A DNA stretch of 7,595 bases from an uncultured Clostridia bacterium. GTDB taxonomy: Bacteria; Bacillota; Clostridia; Oscillospirales; CAG-272. Each line of letters starts with the position of its first letter. Position 1 is the first letter of the stretch. Below the pieces are notes generated by a model. It was not told the DNA's origin. It did not search any database and saw only the letters and a list, made by a program, of their open reading frames with translations. Shown here one piece after another: positions 1-5,251 of this stretch. Where the stretch lies: NCBI GenBank assembly GCA_945936265.1, contig CAMETB010000066.1, forward strand, positions 1 through 7,595. The letters are read 5' to 3'. The translations under genes and the position numbers were made by a program.

Positions 1-458
1 CATCGTCGATAGCACATAAAATAGTTTTGCAAAGAGAGAAGTCCCCCATCAAGACAACTCTCGAGCTTGCAGGAACTATAAAAAGCGCAATTCCCGAGGC
101 GGCGGCAAGAAAAGAAGCACAGCACCCCGCCAAAAGAACGTTTCAGGCAATAAGAATAGAGGTAAATCACGAGCTTGACGTAATAAAACCGGCAATAGAC
201 GCCGCCGTATCAAGACTTAAAAGCGGCGGGCGCATCGTGATAATCACATTTCATTCGCTTGAGGACAGAATAGTAAAAAACACATTCAATTCATACGCCG
301 CAGGTTGCACGTGCCCGAAGGACTTTCCGGTATGCGTGTGCGGCAAAAAACCGACAGTAAAAATAATAACGAAAAAGCCTCTTACGGCGTCGGAGAGAGA
401 ACTTGAAACAAATGCAAGGTCAAGGAGCGCCAAGGTAAGAGTAGCAGAAAAACTTTAA
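1..458 (+). CDS. rsmH: 16S rRNA (cytosine(1402)-N(4))-methyltransferase RsmH, C-terminal half (5' end outside window)
   Basis: RsmH (MraW) is a cytoplasmic SAM-dependent enzyme that methylates N4 of C1402 in the decoding centre of 16S rRNA. The reading frame is open to the left edge (first whole codon at position 3), so about 151 residues of a protein usually near 310 long are visible. A TTG at 27 could be called as a start, but codons upstream of it continue the family pattern, so the gene is simply truncated by the window. Family signatures seen: PIKTTLELA, then HPAKRTFQAIRIEVNHEL, GGRIVIITFHSLEDRIVK, a cysteine cluster CTCPKDFPVCVCG as in Clostridia, and the C-terminal NARSRSAKVRVAE. The SAM-binding N-terminal half is not visible. 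It ends TAA and is followed after 20 nt by the next gene, probably on the same transcript. Identification is secure from motifs. Confidence 0.97.
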   Translation, partial: SSIAHKIVLQREKSPIKTTLELAGTIKSAIPEAAARKEAQHPAKRTFQAIRIEVNHELDVIKPAIDAAVSRLKSGGRIVIITFHSLEDRIVKNTFNSYAAGCTCPKDFPVCVCGKKPTVKIITKKPLTASERELETNARSRSAKVRVAEKL

Positions 459-478
459 CGAAAACGGAGGATGTAAAA

Positions 479-793
479 ATGTACGGTACGACAAGAAAAA
501 GTTACAGCATAAGCAGAGCTTCCAGAACTTACGAGGATAATACCGTAAAGGGCTTGGCTGAAAAGAATAAGAAATCGAAGCAGAAGCACTCATCCTGCGA
601 CGATTTACAACAGACGAGTTATATAAAAATAAATGAAGTAAACGAGAGGCAGAAAGCTTATCCCGCAACGCAGGAAACCCAGAGAAGAAGCGAGGGATTC
701 TCAAAGAACGAATTTCCCGTAGCTTCCGTAATACTCACCATAGTATTTACAATGATGATTCTCGTCTTTGCCTTCGGCTTCGGCGGCATTTAA
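479..793 (+). CDS. Small single-pass membrane protein at the FtsL position, lacking an extracellular domain
   Basis: A 104-residue protein starting at ATG 479, with GGAGG at 466-470 and 8 nt spacing. Residues 1-79 are hydrophilic and rich in Lys, Arg, Ser and Gln, probably cytoplasmic. Residues about 80-103 (from PVASVILTIVF) form one strongly hydrophobic helix, and the protein ends at once in FGFGGI. The place directly between rsmH and a class B PBP is where Firmicutes keep ftsL, and the basic N-terminus plus membrane helix fits clostridial FtsL. True FtsL then has an extracellular coiled coil of roughly 50-80 residues that pairs with DivIC/FtsB; here none follows. In no frame does a coiled coil continue, because a terminator hairpin starts 15 nt after the stop. 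It is therefore either a truncated ftsL remnant, a lineage-specific minimal version, or an unrelated tail-anchored protein. That it is a real gene is well supported by RBS, operon position and composition; the function is inferred only from position. Confidence 0.8.
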   Translation: MYGTTRKSYSISRASRTYEDNTVKGLAEKNKKSKQKHSSCDDLQQTSYIKINEVNERQKAYPATQETQRRSEGFSKNEFPVASVILTIVFTMMILVFAFGFGGI

Positions 794-808
794 TTACATA
801 GCAAAACA

Positions 809-835
809 CGGCTACCCAAAAGGGTAGCCGATTTT
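809..835 (+). terminator. Rho-independent terminator after the FtsL-position gene
   Basis: A perfect 9-bp inverted repeat, CGGCTACCC (809-817) and GGGTAGCCG (822-830), with an AAAA loop, is followed by ATTTTC. It begins 15 nt after the stop at 793 and should end the rsmH-side transcript. The T-run is short (four), so termination may be completed by the second hairpin at 847-865. Confidence 0.85.
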
Positions 836-838
836 CAT

Positions 839-879
839 AAAAAATACGGTGGCGTCAAGCCACCGCATTTTTGTTTTAT
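839..879. terminator. Bidirectional terminator between convergent genes
   Basis: A 7-bp stem, CGGTGGC (847-853) and GCCACCG (859-865), with loop GTCAA, extends through an A-C mismatch into A-T pairs. On the plus strand it is followed by CATTTTTGTTTTATT. On the minus strand it is followed by a run of six T. For the minus-strand lipoprotein gene the stem starts about 10 nt after the TAA, so this is its natural terminator. It also backs up the 809-830 hairpin for the plus-strand transcript. Confidence 0.88.
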
Positions 880-2813
880 TCCCATTTCAAAATCGTTTTT
901 CCGTCCGTGCCGTAGTGCCAATAATTACCCTCGCCTGTCGGCTCCGTTTCACTATAATAATATCTCGTTGCAGATGTGAGATTGTAGTTATTATAATCTA
1001 TACCAATAGCGCTCCATTCAGCCTCCGTGCCTTTATAGAATACTTCATTAAGACTACTGCAACCATAGAACGCACCTCTGCCTATGCTTGTTACGCTATC
1101 GGGTATAGTTACGCTTGTAAGGCTACTGCAACCTGAGAACGCACTCTCTCCTATACTCGTTACACTATTCGGTATAGTTACGCTTGTAAGGCTACTGCAA
1201 CCGGAGAACGCACCTCTGCCTATGCTTATTACGCTATCGGGTATAGTTATGCTTGTAAGGCTACTGCAAACCGCGAACGCATAATCGCCTATACTTGTTA
1301 CGCTAACTGGTATAGTTACGCTTGTAAGGCTACTGCAACCGGAGAACGCATCTCTGCCTATGCTTATTACGCTATCTCCTATAGTTACGCTCGTAAGGTT
1401 ACTGCAATTCTCGAACGCATAATTGCCTATGCTTGTTACGCTATCTCCTATAGTTACGCTTGTAAGGCCACTGCAACCCGAGAACGCACCATAAAGAATA
1501 TTTCCTCCCGTTATAGTTACACTCTTTAAGGTTGAAGGAATGTAATAAGTTGAACTGTAATACTGTTCTGTGGCAACTCCACCCGTATAGCTGTTTGTGC
1601 CGAAAATATAGCCAAACAAAGTTGAACTGCTTGATGAAGCCGCACTTGCACTTCCACCTACAAAAGGCAAGGTCATACTTTCAAGCGAACTGCAACCTGA
1701 GAATGCATAATTGCCTATGCTTGTTACGCTATCGGGTATAGTTATACTTGTAAGCCTACTGCAACCCGAGAACGCATATTGGCCTATGCTTGTTACGCTA
1801 TCGGGTATAGTTACGCTTGTAAGGCTACTGCAATACTCGAACGCACCCTCGCCTATGCTTGTTACGCTATCGGGTATAGTTACACTTGTAAGGCTACTGC
1901 AACCCAAGAACGCATAACCGCCTATGCTTGTTATGCTATTTGGTATAGTTATGCTTGAAAGGCTACTGCAATCAGAGAATGCATATTTTTTAATTGCATA
2001 TTCTTTATCATTAAATTTGTCAGGTAAGACGAGTGAGGTCTTATCGCCGTTATAGCCAATCAAATATGTAAGATTATTATACTCAAAAAACATATATCCT
2101 TCATCAGTTATTGTTATTTTGCACTCTGGCTTTGAAGCAGGAGTATAAACGGTAGTAGCATAACAACCAATATAGCCATTGTTTGCAGGCCCCAATTCTA
2201 TTGAAAGTGAGGACATATTACATACTTCCGTCAATTTATAGCATTTTTCAAATGCAGATTTTCCTATAGATACAATACTTCCCGGTATAGTTATACTTAT
2301 AAGGTTAGAGCAACCGTAGAAAGCATAATCTCCAATACTTGTTACGCTGAAAGGAATAGTAACACCGTTAATATTCTTACAACCGTTAAATGCATAATTA
2401 GCAATAGTGGTAACTATATACTCTTTTGAATCGATTGTCACGGTTGACGGAATGGTAAAATGTTTTTCGTTTCCCTTGTACTCGACAAGTGCTGCCTCTT
2501 TTTCGGATATTATCCCGTAGGTTACAAATTCATCTTCTGTATCTACAGGATCTTTTGTATTTGTTTCCGTATCGACAGGAATATCCGTGTCTGCTTTCGT
2601 GTCGGTAGAGGTGTCTGTTTCCGTGTCTGCAGAACCGGTATCAGTTACTGTTTCGGTAGAAGTTGAAGAGCCTGTATCCGTAGTGGTGTCGGTACTTGTC
2701 CCCGTGTCGCTACTGTCTGTATTATCGGTGGTATCGTTACAGCCGGTAAGGGCAAAGATACAAACAAGAGCCAAGAAGGCAGATGCTAAAAGTAAAGCGA
2801 TTTTTTTACTCAT
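876..2813 (-). CDS. BspA-type leucine-rich-repeat (LRR_5) surface lipoprotein
   Basis: A 645-residue predicted exported lipoprotein. The start is ATG at 2813, with GGAGG (2819-2823, minus strand) 5 nt upstream. A longer frame to 2897 is rejected because it runs into the promoter -10 at 2889-2894. Residues 1-24 are a lipoprotein signal peptide (MSKK, hydrophobic core, lipobox LTGC with Cys25 as the lipidated residue). Residues 26-95 are a Thr/Asp/Ser-rich low-complexity linker, likely spanning the wall. Residues 97-590 hold 23-residue LRR_5 repeats (consensus SLTSVTIPDSVTSIGxxAFxGCS) in three blocks, about 139-197, 278-380 and 441-590. They are separated by non-repeat modules at about 204-275 and 381-440, the latter with LPFVGG, FGYIFG and YYIPSTLKSVTITGG. 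A C-terminal module (about 591-645) contains YKGTEAEWSAIG, TSATRYYYSE and GNYWHYGTDGK. Such proteins are common in gut Firmicutes and are thought to mediate adhesion or ligand binding; the ligand cannot be told here. It lies opposite to and inside the dcw cluster, with its own promoter and terminator. Its codon choice (ATA, AGC) resembles its neighbours, so recent transfer from a very different donor is not indicated. Confidence 0.93.
   Translation of the reverse strand: MSKKIALLLASAFLALVCIFALTGCNDTTDNTDSSDTGTSTDTTTDTGSSTSTETVTDTGSADTETDTSTDTKADTDIPVDTETNTKDPVDTEDEFVTYGIISEKEAALVEYKGNEKHFTIPSTVTIDSKEYIVTTIANYAFNGCKNINGVTIPFSVTSIGDYAFYGCSNLISITIPGSIVSIGKSAFEKCYKLTEVCNMSSLSIELGPANNGYIGCYATTVYTPASKPECKITITDEGYMFFEYNNLTYLIGYNGDKTSLVLPDKFNDKEYAIKKYAFSDCSSLSSITIPNSITSIGGYAFLGCSSLTSVTIPDSVTSIGEGAFEYCSSLTSVTIPDSVTSIGQYAFSGCSRLTSITIPDSVTSIGNYAFSGCSSLESMTLPFVGGSASAASSSSSTLFGYIFGTNSYTGGVATEQYYSSTYYIPSTLKSVTITGGNILYGAFSGCSGLTSVTIGDSVTSIGNYAFENCSNLTSVTIGDSVISIGRDAFSGCSSLTSVTIPVSVTSIGDYAFAVCSSLTSITIPDSVISIGRGAFSGCSSLTSVTIPNSVTSIGESAFSGCSSLTSVTIPDSVTSIGRGAFYGCSSLNEVFYKGTEAEWSAIGIDYNNYNLTSATRYYYSETEPTGEGNYWHYGTDGKTILKWE
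1052..1494 (-). repeat. 69-bp tandem repeat array (C-terminal LRR block)
   Basis: In plus-strand reading, copies of a unit beginning CCTATGCTTGTTACGCTATC or a close variant start at 1081, 1150, 1219, 1288, 1357 and 1426, an exact 69-bp period. A partial, more diverged unit lies at about 1052-1080. Each unit encodes one 23-residue LRR_5 repeat on the minus strand. Differences between units cluster at the codons flanking the AF of the consensus and at the residues after TI. Confidence 0.92.
1494..1673 (-). other. Non-repeat module interrupting the LRR arrays
   Basis: Residues 381-440 of the lipoprotein break the 23-residue period. The segment runs LPFVGG, a Ser/Ala-rich stretch, FGYIFG, Gly/Tyr/Ser-rich sequence, then YYIPSTLKSVTITGG, which leads back into the repeats. 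From general knowledge, this kind of insert recurs in BspA-like proteins of gut Firmicutes; its role is not known to me. Confidence 0.6.
1714..1989 (-). repeat. 69-bp tandem repeat array (middle LRR block)
   Basis: Four units start at 1714, 1783, 1852 and 1921, again with an exact 69-bp period. The first three share an identical run of 31 bases from the unit start. The phase is offset by 12 bp from the array at 1081-1494, because the intervening module is not a multiple of 69 bp. Each unit encodes one LRR_5 repeat. Confidence 0.92.
2223..2399 (-). repeat. Diverged 69-bp LRR units (N-terminal block)
   Basis: Residues about 139-197 of the lipoprotein contain two to three LRR_5 units (NYAFNGC, DYAFYGC, KSAFEKC). 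In plus-strand reading, unit starts are seen at 2263 and 2332, still 69 bp apart, but the bases have diverged much more than in the two downstream arrays. This block looks older and not homogenised. Confidence 0.8.
2529..2738 (-). repeat. Low-complexity Thr/Asp linker-coding repeat
   Basis: Directly after the lipidated Cys25, residues 26-95 are built from short imperfect motifs such as DTGTS, TDTTTDTG, DTETDT and VDTET, with hardly any hydrophobic residue. The DNA is an imperfect repeat of ACxGAx-type hexamers. A flexible, acidic stalk is expected, lifting the LRR domain away from the membrane. Length variation between strains is plausible. Confidence 0.8.
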
Positions 2814-2888
2814 AAAAACCTCCGGAATATCATATTGATTTTTCATATCAAAGTACAATAAGTTAAAATATGAAATATTTGCCTTTTC

Positions 2889-2917
2889 ATTATACACTAA
2901 ATTATCAAAGAGTTCAA
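2889..2917 (-). promoter_or_regulatory. Sigma-A-type promoter of the LRR lipoprotein gene
   Basis: On the minus strand, TTGAAC (plus 2912-2917) and a perfect TATAAT (plus 2889-2894) are 17 bp apart. The predicted transcript starts near 2882, giving a leader of about 65-70 nt before ATG 2813. The site supports the shorter start codon of the lipoprotein. Confidence 0.75.
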
Positions 2918-2934
2918 TAGTTATGTTGAAAAAG

Positions 2935-2963
2935 TTTACTTTTGGACATTTTTATCATATAAT
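2935..2963 (+). promoter_or_regulatory. Sigma-A-type promoter of the PBP-murE-murF operon
   Basis: TTTACT (2935-2940), a 17-bp spacer, and a perfect TATAAT (2958-2963). Transcription should start near 2970, about 44 nt before ATG 3014. Because the upstream dcw genes end in terminators and an opposing gene follows, this is the only visible promoter for the downstream cell-wall genes. Confidence 0.75.
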
Positions 2964-3013
2964 GGTAGATTAAAAAATATATTATTATATGAAAGATTTC
3001 TTATGAGGTGTAT

Positions 3014-5248
3014 ATGAAGGAAAACAAAATCTCAACAAAAATGAAAAGAAGAAGTATATTTCTGCTTTTATTTTTTTTCGTTGTTGCGCTTGCTATAACG
3101 TATGCGCTTTTTAAGCTGCAGATTTTAGGATATGACGACTACCAGCAAAAGGTTATAGACCAGCTTACGGTTGAAACAAACGTCAACCCCGAAAGAGGAA
3201 CTATTTACGACGTAAACGGCAAGATTCTGGCAACCAACAAAACGGTGTGGGTGCTTTATATAATGCCGAAAAATATAACCGACCCTGAATTTATCGCAAA
3301 GGGAATTTCCGATATTACGGGCGGAGATTACGAAGCCATACTCGAAAAAGCCAAAAAGACGGGCTACAAATATCAGGTAATAGATAAATCTCTCGATAAG
3401 GAAACGTCCAATAAAATAAGGGTTTTTATAGATGAAAATTCCCTTACCGAGCAAATACAGTTAAACGCAAGCACAAAAAGATATTATCCTTACGGCTCGC
3501 TCGCCTGTCACGCAATAGGCTTTGTCAATGCTGACGGCAGCGGTATTTACGGTCTTGAAAAGGTATATAACAACATACTCGAGGGAACGACGGGAAAATA
3601 TATAACCGCGCAGGACGCAAGAAGCGGCGATATGCCTTTCCAATACGAAAAATACATAGAGGACGAAAACGCCTACGATCTTAATACTACAATAGATATG
3701 TATATTCAGTATCAGCTGGAGAGCGTTTTGACGAGTGCGGCAATAGAGTCGGGAGCGCAAAACAGGGCGGCGGGAATAGTTATGAACCCCAAAACAGGCG
3801 AAATTTACGCTATGGCAACGTATCCGAGCTTTGACCTTAACTGCCCCTACGAGCTTGATCCACTTTCTTTGAACAAACTGTCGGGGTACGACAAGGACTC
3901 AAAGGAGTACAGAAACGAGTATCTTAACCTTGTTTTTGCCATGTGGAACAATAAAGCGGTAACGGAGCTTTACGAGCCGGGCTCTACCTTTAAGGTGGTG
4001 ACAACCTCGGTTGCGCTACAGGAAAAGGCGGCAACCGTGGGGAGTATGTTTACCTGTACCGGCTCACTTAAAATAGACGGCTATTACAGGGCGATAAGCT
4101 GCCACAAAAGAACGGGGCACGGCACGATAAACTTTGCACAGGCTCTTCAGCAGTCATGCAACCCCGCAATGATGACGCTTGCCATGAGAATAGGCAGAGA
4201 AAAATTCTACGATTATTTCAAAAAATTCGGCTACACAGGCAAAACGGGAATAGATCTTCCGTCGGAAGCCGGCGGATATTATCACTCATTTGATGATTTT
4301 TCGGGGGTTTCTCTCGCCGTATATGCCTTTGGTCAGACCTTCAAAACCACGCCTATCCAACAAATAAGAGCAGTAAGCACGGTTGCAAACGGCGGATACC
4401 TTGTAACTCCTCATTTTATAAAATCAATAACCGACAAACAGGGCAATATTATCTACGAGCATAAAACCGAGCTTTCGGACAGAGTTGTCGATGAGGACGT
4501 TTGCAAAACCATCTCCGCAATACTCAAAGAGGGCGTTGACGGCGCAGGCGGTGCAAAAAACGCATACGTTGCAGGGTACAGCGTTGCGGCAAAGACAGGT
4601 ACATCCGAAAAAAAGGATAAATACGACGCCTCGGGAAATACCTCTTACAGAGTATCCTCGTGCGTTGCCTATGCGCCAAGCGAGGACGCACAGGTGGCGG
4701 TTATTATAATAGTTGACGAGCCGAGCGTTGGTACCGCTTACGGAAGCGTTGTTGCCGCGCCTTACGTATCAAAACTGCTTGAACTTGTTTTGCCATATCT
4801 CGGAATAGAGGCGCAGTACAGCGAGGACGACAAGGAACACGAACAGGTAAAAGTCGGCGATTATACTTCAATGAGCGTTGTCGATGCGGAAGAAATCATT
4901 AAAAAGCAGGGAATAAAGTACGAAATATGCGGAAGCGGAGATATCGTAAGAAAGCAAATACCTCTCGGTAACAGTTATATAACAAAAAGTACCGGCAGAG
5001 TTATACTTTACACAGACGGCGCGGATATAAGCCCGATAACTTCCGTTCCCGATGTGGTGGGAAAGAGTGCGCAGGAGGCAAACAAAATCCTTGCAAATGC
5101 GGGGCTTAACATTAAAATAGAAGGCGCGCTCAATTTCAAATACGGTCAGGGCGCAACAGTCGTTTCTCAATTTCCACTGGCGGGCGCGTCCGTCACAAGA
5201 GGAGAAGCGGTAACGATAAAAATTCTTTTTACGGACGACGGAGAGTAA
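3014..5248 (+). CDS. Class B penicillin-binding protein (PBP2/FtsI/SpoVD-type peptidoglycan transpeptidase) with two PASTA domains
   Basis: A 744-residue membrane-anchored D,D-transpeptidase that cross-links peptidoglycan stem peptides on the outer face of the membrane. ATG 3014 is chosen because GAGGTG at 3005-3010 is its ribosome binding site; a GTG at 3008 lies inside that site. A short basic N-terminus is followed by one membrane helix (about 14-37). The dimerisation/pedestal domain has the RGTIYDVNGKILA box at 61-73. The transpeptidase domain has all three catalytic motifs: STFK at 324-327 (acyl-enzyme Ser324), SCN at 381-383 and KTGT at 527-530. Two PASTA domains follow at about 612-667 and 675-738, the second opening with VPDVVGKSAQEA. 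The length fits SpoVD/Pbp2x-like proteins. Its position upstream of murE suits either the septal FtsI or the sporulation enzyme SpoVD, which cannot be separated here, so no symbol is given. The murE start lies 3 nt after the stop, so they are co-transcribed. Confidence 0.95.
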   Translation: MKENKISTKMKRRSIFLLLFFFVVALAITYALFKLQILGYDDYQQKVIDQLTVETNVNPERGTIYDVNGKILATNKTVWVLYIMPKNITDPEFIAKGISDITGGDYEAILEKAKKTGYKYQVIDKSLDKETSNKIRVFIDENSLTEQIQLNASTKRYYPYGSLACHAIGFVNADGSGIYGLEKVYNNILEGTTGKYITAQDARSGDMPFQYEKYIEDENAYDLNTTIDMYIQYQLESVLTSAAIESGAQNRAAGIVMNPKTGEIYAMATYPSFDLNCPYELDPLSLNKLSGYDKDSKEYRNEYLNLVFAMWNNKAVTELYEPGSTFKVVTTSVALQEKAATVGSMFTCTGSLKIDGYYRAISCHKRTGHGTINFAQALQQSCNPAMMTLAMRIGREKFYDYFKKFGYTGKTGIDLPSEAGGYYHSFDDFSGVSLAVYAFGQTFKTTPIQQIRAVSTVANGGYLVTPHFIKSITDKQGNIIYEHKTELSDRVVDEDVCKTISAILKEGVDGAGGAKNAYVAGYSVAAKTGTSEKKDKYDASGNTSYRVSSCVAYAPSEDAQVAVIIIVDEPSVGTAYGSVVAAPYVSKLLELVLPYLGIEAQYSEDDKEHEQVKVGDYTSMSVVDAEEIIKKQGIKYEICGSGDIVRKQIPLGNSYITKSTGRVILYTDGADISPITSVPDVVGKSAQEANKILANAGLNIKIEGALNFKYGQGATVVSQFPLAGASVTRGEAVTIKILFTDDGE

Positions 5249-5251
5249 TTT

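Noticed and set aside
1084..1917. Plus-strand open frames with repeated MLVTLSGIVTLVRLLQ-like sequence
   Set aside because: They are the antisense reading of the 69-bp LRR repeats. They have no ribosome binding site or promoter, and the minus frame encodes a clear signal peptide and LRR_5 protein.
1081..1989. CRISPR-like regular repetition
   Set aside because: The 69-bp period has no distinct spacers. The whole unit is coding and translates into LRR repeats, and no cas genes are present.
2814..2897. Upstream extension of the lipoprotein to a start at 2897
   Set aside because: It would place 28 hydrophilic residues before the signal peptide and overlap the TATAAT at 2889-2894. ATG 2813 has a good ribosome binding site.
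2970..3003. Riboswitch or structured leader before the PBP gene
   Set aside because: The leader is only about 44 nt and nearly pure A/T, with only weak potential pairing. No known riboswitch core is recognisable.
785..3010. Insertion-sequence or integron origin of the inserted segment
   Set aside because: I looked for direct repeats flanking the segment and for terminal inverted repeats or a recombinase gene and saw none by eye. The insertion mechanism stays unknown.
3008..3013. GTG 3008 as start of the PBP
   Set aside because: It lies within GAGGTG, the ribosome binding site for ATG 3014, and adds only two residues.
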